DNA of 64,000 nt, taken from assembly GCA_002702065.1 (NCBI GenBank), contig NZXX01000001.1, forward strand, positions 2,294,001 through 2,358,000, in the 5' to 3' direction. Each line of letters opens with the position of its first letter. The first letter of the stretch is position 1. The notes beneath the pieces were generated by a model. The model was not told where the DNA came from. It saw only the letters and a program-made list of their open reading frames with translations, and made no database searches. This document shows positions 17,789 to 26,068 of this stretch, piece after piece. Source of the stretch: Anaerolineaceae bacterium (GTDB lineage Bacteria; Chloroflexota; Anaerolineae; Aggregatilineales; Phototrophicaceae). The translations under genes and the position numbers were made by a program.

Positions 17789-19123
17789 TCAGGGCACGTG
17801 TTTGACCAGTTCAAGTTCGTCCGAAGCCACCGCCGGGCTCACATTGACTCGCTCGATATGGGCGCCAAGAGCAGCCAACCGCTGTTCGACGCGTTCGTAG
17901 CCACGGTCAATTTGCTGAATGTTTGAGATGCGCGTTTCACCCTTCGCGGCCAGCGCAGCCAGCAGCATAGCCATGCCTGCGCGAATATCCGGGCTTGAAA
18001 TATGCCCGCCCCCTCTGAACACGGTCGGGCCCTGCACCAGCACGCGGTGAGGGTCCAGCAGTGTGATGCGTGCGCCCATGCGGACCAGGTTGTCCGTAAA
18101 GAAGAAGCGGCTTTCGTACATCCAGTCATGAAACAGCACGGCGCCAGCGCTGCGCGTCGCAACCACCAGCGCGATGCTCATCAGGTCCGGCGGAAACCCC
18201 GGCCACGGATGCGCCTTGATCACCGGGATACGCCCGCCCAGATCCGGCATGATCGTCAGTTTCTGGCAGGCAGGCACAAAAATATCATTATCCCGTACTT
18301 CCCAACCGACACCCAATCGTTCGAACATCAGCGCCACCATGTCCAGATGCTGCGGGTCTGCTTCGCGGATGAGCAGTTCACCGCCGGTCACCACCGCGGC
18401 CCCGATGAGACTCCCCACCTCCATAAAATCCGCCCCAACACGTGCTTCACCCCCGTGCAGTCGGCTGACCCCCGTAATGGTGATCTGATTCGAACCAACC
18501 CCTTCGATCTGACCGCCCAGAGCATTCAACATCTGGCACAGATCCTGCACGTGCGGTTCGGAAGCTGCGTTGCGAATGACCGTCGTTCCTTCAGCCAGTA
18601 CCGCCGCCATCACGGCGTTTTCAGTCGCTGTCACGCTGGCTTCACTCAGCAGAATATTCGCCCCGCGCAGCCCATCAGACTGGATTTGCAGGGCACGGCC
18701 ATCAAAATCAATCACAGCGCCCAGCTTGCGGAACACCGCCACATGCGCATCCAAACGCCGTTCACCAATGGAATCACCGCCCGGCAGCGGCAGTTCCACC
18801 ATGCCGGTTCGACCCAGCAATGGGCCGGCAAACACCACACTGGCGCGGATTTTTGTGGCCAGCTCGGCGTCCAGCACCGAATGTTTGATTTCTTTGGCAT
18901 GAACGTGCAGGGTCGTTTCGTCCTGCCATTCAACCGCAGCGCCCAGTTTTCGCATCAGATCTACTACCACACGCACATCACCAATGTTTGGCATATTGTG
19001 CAGCACAACCGGTTCATCGGTCAGCAGGCAGGCAGGCAGCATCTTGATGGCCGCATTCTTATTGCCGCTGGCCCGAATCTCACCGCTTAAGGGGTGTCCG
19101 CCTTCAATCAGAAATTGCTGCAT
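17789..19123 (-). CDS. murA: UDP-N-acetylglucosamine 1-carboxyvinyltransferase (MurA) with Asp in place of the catalytic Cys
   Basis: MurA transfers enolpyruvate from PEP to UDP-GlcNAc, the first committed step of peptidoglycan synthesis. The 444-residue protein has the family start (IEGGHPLSGEIRASGNKNAA, Lys22 and Asn23) and full length for an EPSP-synthase fold. The active-site loop reads PGGDSIGERRLDAH, so the residue equal to E. coli Cys115 is Asp117. Asp at this position is known in Mycobacterium and Chlamydia MurA, where it keeps activity and blocks fosfomycin alkylation. The start lies inside the end of the SAM hydroxide adenosyltransferase gene (20 nt overlap). Confidence 0.92.
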   Translation of the reverse strand: MQQFLIEGGHPLSGEIRASGNKNAAIKMLPACLLTDEPVVLHNMPNIGDVRVVVDLMRKLGAAVEWQDETTLHVHAKEIKHSVLDAELATKIRASVVFAGPLLGRTGMVELPLPGGDSIGERRLDAHVAVFRKLGAVIDFDGRALQIQSDGLRGANILLSEASVTATENAVMAAVLAEGTTVIRNAASEPHVQDLCQMLNALGGQIEGVGSNQITITGVSRLHGGEARVGADFMEVGSLIGAAVVTGGELLIREADPQHLDMVALMFERLGVGWEVRDNDIFVPACQKLTIMPDLGGRIPVIKAHPWPGFPPDLMSIALVVATRSAGAVLFHDWMYESRFFFTDNLVRMGARITLLDPHRVLVQGPTVFRGGGHISSPDIRAGMAMLLAALAAKGETRISNIQQIDRGYERVEQRLAALGAHIERVNVSPAVASDELELVKHVP

Positions 19124-19958
19124 CTTGCATCCTCAATTCAATTCGGTCACCAATTCGGGCGTCCAGTTTTTCAGCACCGCTTCCCTGGTTGACAGCCAGT
19201 TCCAGAAACCCGCCGCTGCCAATGAGTGCCAGCACCTGCCCCGGTTCGACAGCACCATACGTGCGCGCTACCCCTTGAACGGGAGCATCGCCCAGCTGCA
19301 CCGTTACCTGACCTGCCATGAACGACACCGCCTTCTGACTCCCGAAGCGCGGTTCCAGGCAGAGCCGGTCAGATTCCACCCACCGGCATTGGCCGATACT
19401 GGTGACGACATTGCCGAAATGATCAATATAAATCACCTCACCCTCGATCACATCATCATCAACCACCAGCCGGGGTGCAGGGAATGTTTGCAGCACGCTG
19501 ATAGCCTCGCCCAGTGAAGGCAGTGTCACCCCTGCCGAGAGATGAGCAGCCGCCGGCGCAAAAATATCGCGCCCATGAAATGTCTGACTGACCACAGGCA
19601 GTTGAAATTCCGCATTAGATAACGTCACAGTCCGGCGGACATCCATACTTTGCAGCACATAGCTCAGCACGCCATTGTCCGGCCCGACAAACATATAATC
19701 CGGTGTCTCGACCGCGATCGGCTGGCGGGCCGTACCCACGCCGGGGTCCACGACAACAAGAAACACGGTCCCGGCTGGAAAATATGGCACGGCGCCCATC
19801 AATGTCAGTGCTGCCGCCCGCACATTCTGAGGTTCGATGAGGTGGGTAATGTCGATAAAGCCTGCCGTCGGGTTGATGCGACGCATAACCCCTTTCATCA
19901 CCCCGACATAAGAATCTGTCACACCAAAATCAGTTAATAACGCAATTGTTCGGCTCAT
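19104..19958 (-). CDS. SAM hydroxide adenosyltransferase (DUF62 family)
   Basis: This family splits S-adenosylmethionine with water to adenosine and methionine, and is related to the bacterial fluorinase and chlorinase. The 284-residue protein has LLTDFGVTDSYVGVMKG at the N-terminus, FLVVVDPGVGTAR and VGPDNGVL in the middle, and FHGRDIFAPAAA, whose His/Arg belong to the conserved Asp-Arg-His set. I choose the ATG at 19958 because AGGAG lies 5-6 nt upstream. The halogenase-specific loop is not apparent, so hydrolysis is the likelier reaction. The overlap with murA indicates one transcript. Confidence 0.85.
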   Translation of the reverse strand: MSRTIALLTDFGVTDSYVGVMKGVMRRINPTAGFIDITHLIEPQNVRAAALTLMGAVPYFPAGTVFLVVVDPGVGTARQPIAVETPDYMFVGPDNGVLSYVLQSMDVRRTVTLSNAEFQLPVVSQTFHGRDIFAPAAAHLSAGVTLPSLGEAISVLQTFPAPRLVVDDDVIEGEVIYIDHFGNVVTSIGQCRWVESDRLCLEPRFGSQKAVSFMAGQVTVQLGDAPVQGVARTYGAVEPGQVLALIGSGGFLELAVNQGSGAEKLDARIGDRIELRMQDAAISD

Positions 19959-19975
19959 ATTTCTCCTCATCGGTC

Positions 19976-19984
19976 ATTGTAACA
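19976..19984 (-). promoter_or_regulatory. Extended -10 candidate for the SAM-hydrolase/murA unit
   Basis: Minus-strand TGTTACAAT, a TGn-TACAAT extended -10, lies about 18 nt upstream of the 19958 start. It is divergent from the his promoter. Confidence 0.45.
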
Positions 19985-20021
19985 CCACACTCGCCGCCAA
20001 ACCCAATTCTCGCCAGAAGCG

Positions 20022-20050
20022 TTGACAAGCCGTATATCGCCCGTTATACT
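20022..20050 (+). promoter_or_regulatory. his operon promoter (near-perfect sigma-70)
   Basis: TTGACA (20022-20027), 17 nt, TATACT (20045-20050). It is one of the best sigma-70-type matches in the window. Transcription would begin near 20057, leaving a roughly 155-nt leader before hisH. Confidence 0.8.
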
Positions 20051-20083
20051 GCACGTCAGTTGTTTTTTGGAGATCATTTCGAC

Positions 20084-20134
20084 GTGACACATCACCATTC
20101 CAACCCATATCCACGCTATTCGGTGTTGGTTTAA
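20084..20134 (+). CDS. Candidate his leader peptide (16 codons, three consecutive His)
   Basis: A GTG start at 20084, preceded by GGAG at 20069-20072, opens a 16-codon reading frame: MTHHHSNPYPRYSVLV, then TAA. Three of its first five codons are His (20090-20098). It sits between a consensus promoter and a terminator hairpin upstream of hisH, exactly where a leader peptide for histidine attenuation would be. In classic his attenuators, ribosome stalling at His codons selects the antiterminator. The short length and the GTG start make this a strong inference rather than a proven gene. Confidence 0.65.
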   Translation: MTHHHSNPYPRYSVLV

Positions 20135-20164
20135 CCGTCACGTTCTGCCAGTCTGGCAATTGCG

Positions 20165-20189
20165 AACCCCGCACCGAGCGGGGTTTTTT
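20165..20189 (+). terminator. his attenuator terminator, with an alternative antiterminator pairing
   Basis: Hairpin AACCCCGC (20165-20172), loop ACCGA, GCGGGGTT (20178-20185), with a T run 20184-20189, just 25 nt before hisH. Its 5' arm plus loop (AACCCCGCACC, 20165-20175) can pair instead with GGTGTTGGTT (20122-20131), which lies in the last codons of the leader peptide. The alternative pairing has one mismatch, one bulge and one G-U pair. A ribosome finishing the leader would cover that segment; one stalled at His codons would leave it free. Confidence 0.75.
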
Positions 20190-20213
20190 GTTTTCAGCCG
20201 AAAGGACACTTCT

Positions 20214-20822
20214 ATGCTCGCGGTCATCGACTATGGGGCCAGCAATCTGCGCAGTGTTGTTCACGCCCTGAACTACCTGCATGTCAGCGATATGCGCATC
20301 GTCCATAACCCCCATGAACTGCGACATGCCGACAAGATCATTCTGCCCGGCGTCGGCGCATTCGGTGCCGGCATGCAGCAGCTTCGGGCGCAGGGTCTCG
20401 CCGCCGCGATCAAGGATGCGGTCTATGGTGGTGTCCCCTATCTGGGCATCTGCCTCGGCATGCAGTTTTTGTTCGAACGCAGCGATGAAATGGGCGATCA
20501 CGAAGGCTTCGGGCTGCTGCCGGGCCATGTCACCCGCTTCCCGCACAATCCCGACCTGAAGGTTCCGCACATGGGCTGGAATCAATTGCAGCAAAAACGA
20601 GCCTGCCCTCTGCTGGAGCACATCGACCCAGATAATTCCGCCTATTTTGTGCACAGCTATTATTGTGCCCCGGCGAACCCGGATGACGTGGTCGCGACGG
20701 TCGATTATGGTATTCCGTTCACCGCCGTTGTCCAGCGCGATCATATCTATGGGGTACAATTCCACCCGGAAAAAAGCCAGCGTACCGGCCTACAACTGCT
20801 CACCAACTTCCTGGAGATGTAA
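20214..20822 (+). CDS. hisH: Imidazole glycerol phosphate synthase, glutamine amidotransferase subunit HisH
   Basis: HisH releases ammonia from glutamine and passes it to HisF for imidazole ring formation. The 202 residues contain DYGASNLRSV at the start, the nucleophile in YLGICLGMQF (Cys80), and GVQFHPEKSQ with the catalytic His and Glu near the C-terminus. I place the start at 20214, where AAAGGA lies 8 nt upstream. The 20160 extension would run through the terminator hairpin. It is the first structural gene of hisH-A-F-I-E. Confidence 0.95.
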   Translation: MLAVIDYGASNLRSVVHALNYLHVSDMRIVHNPHELRHADKIILPGVGAFGAGMQQLRAQGLAAAIKDAVYGGVPYLGICLGMQFLFERSDEMGDHEGFGLLPGHVTRFPHNPDLKVPHMGWNQLQQKRACPLLEHIDPDNSAYFVHSYYCAPANPDDVVATVDYGIPFTAVVQRDHIYGVQFHPEKSQRTGLQLLTNFLEM

Positions 20823-20824
20823 CC

Positions 20825-21556
20825 ATGTTTATCATTTACCCGGCAATAGACCTGCGCGGCGGTAAGGTTGTCCGGCTGAAAGAAGGCGACCCCAAACGGC
20901 AAACCATCTTCAGTACAGACCCGGTCGAAACAGCCCGCCAATGGATTGAACAAGGCGCACAATGGATTCACATGGTCAATCTCGATGGAGCCTTTGCCAG
21001 CGCCAACGATAACCGCAGCATTCTGGAAAAAGTGGCGCAGCTGGGCATCCCGGTGCAGTTCGGCGGCGGCATGCGCGCCATAAGCGATATTGAAGACGCT
21101 TTCAACCGGGGTGCGGCACGAGTCGTGCTGGGCACCGTCGCCATCCAGCAGCCCAAAGTCGTGACTCAGGCGATCGCCAAATGGGGCGCAGAAGCCATCT
21201 GCGTCGGGTTGGACGCCCGTGACGGCAAGATCACCACGCATGGGTGGACACAAATCGAACAGACCACCCCTGCAGAATTAGGGAAAACAATGGCTGATGC
21301 CGGTGTCCGCCACGCCCTTTTCACGGATGTCAACCGTGACGGAGGATTGGGCGGCAGCAACGTCGAAGCCACAATCGCGCTGGGGCAATCCACCGGCCTG
21401 CAAGTGATTGCATCCGGTGGGGTCAGCACAACAACGGAAATCGAGCAGCTTGCCAGCAGCGGGGCCGTCGCCGGGGCGGTCATTGGCATGGCGTTATACG
21501 AGGGTAAAATCAAACTGGATCAGGCGCTGGAGGCGGCAAACCAATATGCTAACTAA
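20825..21556 (+). CDS. hisA: Phosphoribosylformimino-5-aminoimidazole carboxamide ribotide isomerase HisA
   Basis: HisA catalyses the Amadori rearrangement of ProFAR to PRFAR. It is a 243-residue (beta/alpha)8 barrel with [18 protein letters not shown] at the N-terminus (catalytic Asp in AIDLRGG), QFGGGMR in the first phosphate loop, [13 protein letters not shown] with the second catalytic Asp, and ASGGV in the second phosphate-binding half. It begins 2 nt after hisH and overlaps hisF by 11 nt. Confidence 0.95.
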   Translation: MFIIYPAIDLRGGKVVRLKEGDPKRQTIFSTDPVETARQWIEQGAQWIHMVNLDGAFASANDNRSILEKVAQLGIPVQFGGGMRAISDIEDAFNRGAARVVLGTVAIQQPKVVTQAIAKWGAEAICVGLDARDGKITTHGWTQIEQTTPAELGKTMADAGVRHALFTDVNRDGGLGGSNVEATIALGQSTGLQVIASGGVSTTTEIEQLASSGAVAGAVIGMALYEGKIKLDQALEAANQYAN

Positions 21557-22334
21557 ACGCATCATCCCCTGTCTTGATGTTCTGAATGGCCGTGTCGTCA
21601 AAGGCATCAACTTCCTCAATCTGCGCGACGCGGGTGATCCGGTCGAACAGGCCGCCATTTATGACCGTGAAGGTGCGGACGAGCTGGTCTTTCTGGACAT
21701 CACGGCCTCGCATGAAAACCGCAATACCACACTGGATATGGTGCGGCATGTAGCCGATAGCGTCTTTATCCCCTTCTGTGTAGGTGGTGGCATCCGCACG
21801 ATTGAAGACATCCGGGCGACTTTGCTTGCCGGGGCAGATAAGGTCTCCGTCAACAGCGCTGCCATCAAGAATCCGGAACTCATCAATCAGGGGGCGTGGG
21901 GGTTCGGCAGCCAGTGCATCGTCGTCGCCATCGACCCGAAACGTATCGATGACAAATGGGAAGTGTTTATCAATGGGGGTCGCGTGCCCACAGGTCGTGA
22001 CGCCATCGACTGGGCCAAAGAGGTGGAAGACCGGGGCGCAGGCGAAATCCTGCTGACCAGCATGGATCGCGATGGCACCAAAGATGGCTATAATATCGAG
22101 CTGACTCACGCAGTCGCAGAAGCCGTGTCCATCCCGGTGATTGCATCCGGCGGCGCAGGCACAATGGAACATTTCTATGAAGCGCTCACCGCTGGCAAAG
22201 CGGACGCTGCGCTTGCGGCCAGTGTGTTTCATTACAATGAAATGCGCCTCAGCGATCTCAAGGGTTATCTTAACGAACGCAATGTGCCCGTACGGACACG
22301 AGGATGGGAATATGACCAGCTTGGCATCAATTAA
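21546..22334 (+). CDS. hisF: Imidazole glycerol phosphate synthase cyclase subunit HisF
   Basis: HisF closes the imidazole ring using ammonia from HisH, giving IGP and AICAR. It is 262 residues with [17 protein letters not shown] (Asp11) and VVAIDPKR carrying the second acid, plus CVGGGIR and ASGGAG phosphate loops. The start ATG at 21546 overlaps the hisA end by 11 nt. A longer upstream frame exists but lies within hisA and has no support. Confidence 0.95.
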   Translation: MLTKRIIPCLDVLNGRVVKGINFLNLRDAGDPVEQAAIYDREGADELVFLDITASHENRNTTLDMVRHVADSVFIPFCVGGGIRTIEDIRATLLAGADKVSVNSAAIKNPELINQGAWGFGSQCIVVAIDPKRIDDKWEVFINGGRVPTGRDAIDWAKEVEDRGAGEILLTSMDRDGTKDGYNIELTHAVAEAVSIPVIASGGAGTMEHFYEALTAGKADAALAASVFHYNEMRLSDLKGYLNERNVPVRTRGWEYDQLGIN

Positions 22335-22665
22335 GTGGGATGATCAGGGTCTGATCCCGGCCATCGTGCAGGATGCCAGCACCAGACAAGTGCTGATGAT
22401 GGCGTACATGAATGCCGAATCGCTGCGGCAAACTCTGGAGCTTGGCGAAACGGTCTTCTGGAGCCGCAGCCGGAGCGAAATCTGGCACAAGGGCGCCACA
22501 TCCGGCAATACGCAGAAGGTCCGCGATATTTACGTCGATTGCGATGCCGATACGTTACTCATCACAGTTGACCCGGCTGGCCCGGCCTGCCACACCGGCG
22601 AAGTCTCCTGTTTCTATCGAACCATCTCCGAATTTACGGCCCACACCGAGGATACTCATGCCTGA
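22312..22665 (+). CDS. hisI: Phosphoribosyl-AMP cyclohydrolase HisI
   Basis: HisI opens the adenine ring of phosphoribosyl-AMP, step three of histidine synthesis. The 117-residue protein shows [41 protein letters not shown], then the metal-binding VDCDADTLL and [10 protein letters not shown] motifs. It is the single-domain form, with HisE encoded separately right after it. The start overlaps hisF by 23 nt, and hisE overlaps its end by 8 nt. Confidence 0.93.
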   Translation: MTSLASIKWDDQGLIPAIVQDASTRQVLMMAYMNAESLRQTLELGETVFWSRSRSEIWHKGATSGNTQKVRDIYVDCDADTLLITVDPAGPACHTGEVSCFYRTISEFTAHTEDTHA

Positions 22666-22945
22666 TATGCTGGATCAACTCGAAGCGATTATTCAGGATC
22701 GCAAGTCAAACCCGAAGCCGGGCAGCTACACCAATACACTGTTCGACAAAGGGCCGAATAAAATCGCGCAGAAAGTCGGCGAGGAAGCCACCGAAGTCAT
22801 TGTGGCGGCACTGGGTCAGGGCCGGGAGGAGCAAATCGGCGAACTATCGGATTTGTTCTATCACACGCTGGTGCTGATGGCGCAGCTTGACCTGTCTTTG
22901 GCAGATGTTTGCGCCGAACTTGAACGACGCCACAAACCGGAATAA
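22658..22945 (+). CDS. hisE: Phosphoribosyl-ATP pyrophosphatase HisE
   Basis: HisE hydrolyses phosphoribosyl-ATP to phosphoribosyl-AMP, step two of the pathway. It is a 95-residue all-helical MazG-like protein with [24 protein letters not shown] and the Glu/Asp metal-binding helices ([24 protein letters not shown]). The ATG at 22658 overlaps hisI by 8 nt. Separate hisI and hisE genes contrast with the fused hisIE of enterobacteria. Confidence 0.93.
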   Translation: MPDMLDQLEAIIQDRKSNPKPGSYTNTLFDKGPNKIAQKVGEEATEVIVAALGQGREEQIGELSDLFYHTLVLMAQLDLSLADVCAELERRHKPE

Positions 22946-22950
22946 CCACC

Positions 22951-23796
22951 GTGCCGATCCCCAAACCTGTTCATATCGAAACGCAGGATCTGAAGTATTT
23001 TGCTTTCCGCCGCGAAACCTACCTTGCCTGGACCATCTGGGCGATTCTATCCGTCCTCGCCGGATTGTTTCTCGGCGCGTTTGGGGTCGCCGCATCCCTG
23101 ATCATTCTGGCCTATCTGCTGCTGTCAACCATGCTGAAAATCTACCACAAGTTGCAGGTTGAGCAGGTACAGCATTACTGGCAAACAGAAGCGCTATTCT
23201 CGCTGTATTCCTCCCTCAAGATCGAACACCCGCTACCGCCGATGCGCCTGTGGGCCGCGTCGCCAGATTTTGTCATACTGGCGGTCTCGTTAATCCGCGA
23301 ACATCAGCCAGCTATCGTGCTGGAAGTGGGCAGCGGAGTCTCGACGATAGTCTCGGCTTACGCCCTCAAGGAAAATGGCAGCGGCCAGCTCATCTCGCTG
23401 GAACATGAGGAAAATTTTTCGCAGGTGACGGCTGCAAACCTCGCGACACATCAGTTGGATGGCATCGCCAGCGTGCGTTACGCACCGCTGAAGCCACTTG
23501 CCATCAGTGGCCAAACACAACCCTGGTACGATACCGCCGCCATCGACAGCCTGCCGGGGCCTATCAACCTGCTGGTCGTTGATGGTCCGCCCTCTGGCAC
23601 GGCGACACAGGCGCGTTACCCCGCCCTGCCCATGCTGTTTGACCAGTTAGCACCGGGGGCTTATGTCCTTGTGGACGACTTCATGCGTGATGATGAGTAC
23701 ACGATGGTCAATCGCTGGCTGGATGATTATAACCTCAAAGTGGTGCGCACTTTCGCCAACGAAAAAGGCGCCGCCATCTTGCAGAAAACACGCTAG
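22951..23796 (+). CDS. Membrane-anchored class I SAM-dependent methyltransferase
   Basis: 281 residues from a GTG start, 5 nt after hisE. Two hydrophobic segments (about 23-40 and 44-62) anchor the N-terminus. The rest is a Rossmann-like methyltransferase of the Methyltransf_24 type: motif I is VLEVGSGVSTIVSAYAL (about 126-142), an acidic residue ends the next strand (ISLEHEE), and LLVVDGPP followed by YVLVDDFMRDDEY form the later strands. The substrate is unknown. Its tight position makes it part of the his transcript, although it has no obvious place in histidine synthesis. Confidence 0.75.
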   Translation: MPIPKPVHIETQDLKYFAFRRETYLAWTIWAILSVLAGLFLGAFGVAASLIILAYLLLSTMLKIYHKLQVEQVQHYWQTEALFSLYSSLKIEHPLPPMRLWAASPDFVILAVSLIREHQPAIVLEVGSGVSTIVSAYALKENGSGQLISLEHEENFSQVTAANLATHQLDGIASVRYAPLKPLAISGQTQPWYDTAAIDSLPGPINLLVVDGPPSGTATQARYPALPMLFDQLAPGAYVLVDDFMRDDEYTMVNRWLDDYNLKVVRTFANEKGAAILQKTR

Positions 23797-23807
23797 GAGA
23801 TGGCATT

Positions 23808-24218
23808 TTGTCTCAAGAAGATCGCTATGTAGCGGAAACTACCTTTTATGTCCGCTATGCAGAAACCGATGCGATGGGCATCGTCCATCACGGTAGCTAT
23901 ATTACTTATATGGAAGAAGGCCGCACCAATTACGCCCGCCAGCGCGGTAGTGATTATGCCAGTTTCGAGCGATCCGGCTTTTACCTCACGGTGACAGAAA
24001 TTCATACGCGGTATCTGAAACCAGCGCGTTATGGTCTACGCCTCACCGTGCGCTGCTGGATCGAAGACATGAAAAGTCGCTCCATCGTCTTTGCCTATGA
24101 AATCATCGACACTGACACAAAAGAATTGTTCGTAACCGGCCAGAGCAAACATGTCTGCATCACTCATGACGGCCACGTCACCCGTCTGCCCGAAAGCTGG
24201 CGCGCATGGCGTAATTGA
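23808..24218 (+). CDS. Acyl-CoA thioesterase, YbgC/FadM (4HBT hot-dog) family
   Basis: 136 residues with the hot-dog signature YVRYAETDAMGIVHHGSYITYMEEGR, whose Asp in ETDAMG is the expected catalytic residue. A second strand region (TRYLKPARYG) and the helix follow the family pattern. It would hydrolyse acyl-CoA thioesters in the cytosol. The start is TTG at 23808 with AGGAGA 7 nt upstream; no better ATG exists. It precedes an acyl-CoA ligase gene, which suggests shared acyl metabolism. Confidence 0.85.
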   Translation: MSQEDRYVAETTFYVRYAETDAMGIVHHGSYITYMEEGRTNYARQRGSDYASFERSGFYLTVTEIHTRYLKPARYGLRLTVRCWIEDMKSRSIVFAYEIIDTDTKELFVTGQSKHVCITHDGHVTRLPESWRAWRN

Positions 24219-24244
24219 CACCACCAACGCATCCTCCCTATAAT
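24215..24244 (+). promoter_or_regulatory. Consensus promoter for the acyl-CoA ligase gene
   Basis: TTGACA (24215-24220), 18 nt, TATAAT (24239-24244), both perfect hexamers. The -35 overlaps the stop codon of the thioesterase gene, so the ligase gene can be transcribed independently of the his unit. Confidence 0.8.
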
Positions 24245-24290
24245 TGGCCTAAAATATCGTTATTAAAAATTGGTTTGGAGAAAATGGAAT

Positions 24291-26045
24291 ATGGTGACAT
24301 ATGCGGACAAACCGTGGCTTCAGCATTATGATTCCGGCGTTCCATCCTCCCTGCAACCGTATCCTGCCATACCGCTCCATAACTTTCTGCGTGATACCGC
24401 CCGCACCAAACCCAACCATACGGCCCTGATCACCAGCATTCACGTGCCGGTTCTGGGCCGCATCCACAGCGAACTCAGTTATCGCGAACTCGACTCCCTT
24501 ACTGATGCGCTGGCTGCCGGTCTGATCAGCCGCGGCCTGCAAAAAGGAGACCGAGTCGCGATCATCATGCCCAATTGTGCGGCTTTCGCCATCAGCTTTT
24601 ATGGCATCCTGAAGGCAGGTGGCGTCGTCGTTGCCACCAACCCGACCTACCCCGCCGCCAGGATGCAGCACCAGATCAACGACAGCGGCGCAACAGTTGC
24701 CATCACGCTCAGCCTCTTTTATCAGACAGTCAAGCAGATCCAACCAGATACCAGCGTCCAGACAGTTATTGTCACCAACATTAAAGAATACTTCCCAGCC
24801 ACTGGCAAAATCCTCTTCACCCTGGTTCGTGAGAAAAAAGATGGGCACCGCATCGACGATTTAGCCGCAGGTGATCTTTGGTTACAGGACGCCCTGTCCG
24901 AACACCACGGCCAAAAACCGGCTGTCGATGTGATATCAGATGACATGTGCATCTATCAATACACTGGCGGCACCACTGGCACACCGAAAGCCGCCATGTC
25001 CACCCATCAGGCGCTTGTCGCCAACACCTTGCAGATGTCTGCGGTCTTGCAGCCACAGGAAGATGAAATCTTTCTCGGTGCGATACCCCTGTTTCACGTG
25101 TTCGGCATGGTCGCTGTGCTCAGCAAAGCCGTTTATGTAGGCGCCAAAATCGCGCTCGTCATCAATGCGCGCGACATTGAAGATTTACTGGGTGTTTTGC
25201 ATAAATTCAAGCCCACCATCTTTCACGGGGTTCCCGCGCTGTACAACCGGCTCAACGAGCACCCCAGGATCAGAAGCGGCGAAATCAGCCTGAAGTCGAT
25301 CCGCGCTTGTGTCAGCGGTTCCACCCCACTGCCGCCAGCCGTCAAACGAGAATTTGAACGGTTAAGCGGCGGCAAGCTGCTCGAAGGCTTTGGCATGAGT
25401 GAAGCGCCAACCGCTTCTCATGTGAACCCACTGAATGGCGAGAACCGCGAAGGATCGGTAGGTATGCCCATACCGGATATGGAGATACGAATCGTCAGCC
25501 TGGAAGATGAAGTAACCGATGTGCCCGTCGGCGAAACGGGCGAACTGGTCATGAGCGGCCCCCAACTGATGCAGGGGTATCACAATATGCCAGATGAAAC
25601 AGCCCTGGCCCTGCGCCCGAAGAATGGCAAAACCTGGCTGTATACGGGTGACATCGCCTACATGGATGAAGACGGCTACTTTTACATTGTGGACCGCAAA
25701 AAAGACATGGTGCCGATTGGCGGTTTCAATGTCTACCCGGCCAATGTGGAAAAGGTCTTGAAGGAACACCCCGCTGTGCTGGAAGTCGGGGTCGCCGGTA
25801 TTCCGCATCCGACCAAGACCGGCCAGCAGGCCCTCAAAGCGTGGATCGTCCTCAAAGATGGTGCCAGCGTTACCCAGCAGGAATTAATTGAGCATTGCAC
25901 AATTTATCTGGCGCGTTTCGAAGTGCCCAATCGCTACGCCTTCATTGATGCCCTGCCAAAATCTGACGTGCTCAAAACGCTGCGGCGCGAACTGCTCCAA
26001 ATGGAGATGGCCGAACGCGCACGTGCCAATGCCGAAAGTACCTGA
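24291..26045 (+). CDS. fadD: Long-chain fatty acid-CoA ligase
   Basis: An adenylate-forming enzyme that activates fatty acids with ATP and CoA for beta-oxidation or lipid synthesis. It is 584 residues long. The P-loop-like A3 motif is YTGGTTGTPKAAM, followed by GFGMSEAP, and the A7/A8 block is YTGDIAYMDEDGYFYIVDRKKDM. The C-terminal lid is complete, with a Lys near KSDVLKTLRREL. I start at ATG 24291 because GGAG lies 10 nt upstream; the TTG at 24270 would remove that site. Confidence 0.9.
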   Translation: MVTYADKPWLQHYDSGVPSSLQPYPAIPLHNFLRDTARTKPNHTALITSIHVPVLGRIHSELSYRELDSLTDALAAGLISRGLQKGDRVAIIMPNCAAFAISFYGILKAGGVVVATNPTYPAARMQHQINDSGATVAITLSLFYQTVKQIQPDTSVQTVIVTNIKEYFPATGKILFTLVREKKDGHRIDDLAAGDLWLQDALSEHHGQKPAVDVISDDMCIYQYTGGTTGTPKAAMSTHQALVANTLQMSAVLQPQEDEIFLGAIPLFHVFGMVAVLSKAVYVGAKIALVINARDIEDLLGVLHKFKPTIFHGVPALYNRLNEHPRIRSGEISLKSIRACVSGSTPLPPAVKREFERLSGGKLLEGFGMSEAPTASHVNPLNGENREGSVGMPIPDMEIRIVSLEDEVTDVPVGETGELVMSGPQLMQGYHNMPDETALALRPKNGKTWLYTGDIAYMDEDGYFYIVDRKKDMVPIGGFNVYPANVEKVLKEHPAVLEVGVAGIPHPTKTGQQALKAWIVLKDGASVTQQELIEHCTIYLARFEVPNRYAFIDALPKSDVLKTLRRELLQMEMAERARANAEST

Positions 26046-26068
26046 TTGTTAAACGGCTACCGGTCGGG

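Noticed and set aside
18002..19090. 362-residue plus-strand frame over murA
   Set aside because: Its composition is His/Gln/Arg-rich and random, and it mirrors the murA codons.
20050..20214. T-box or other tRNA-sensing leader before hisH
   Set aside because: No T-box bulge sequence of the AGGGTGGNACCGCG type is seen; the leader-peptide model explains the elements.
24270..24290. TTG start for the acyl-CoA ligase
   Set aside because: It would consume the GGAG ribosome site; ATG 24291 is preceded by this site.
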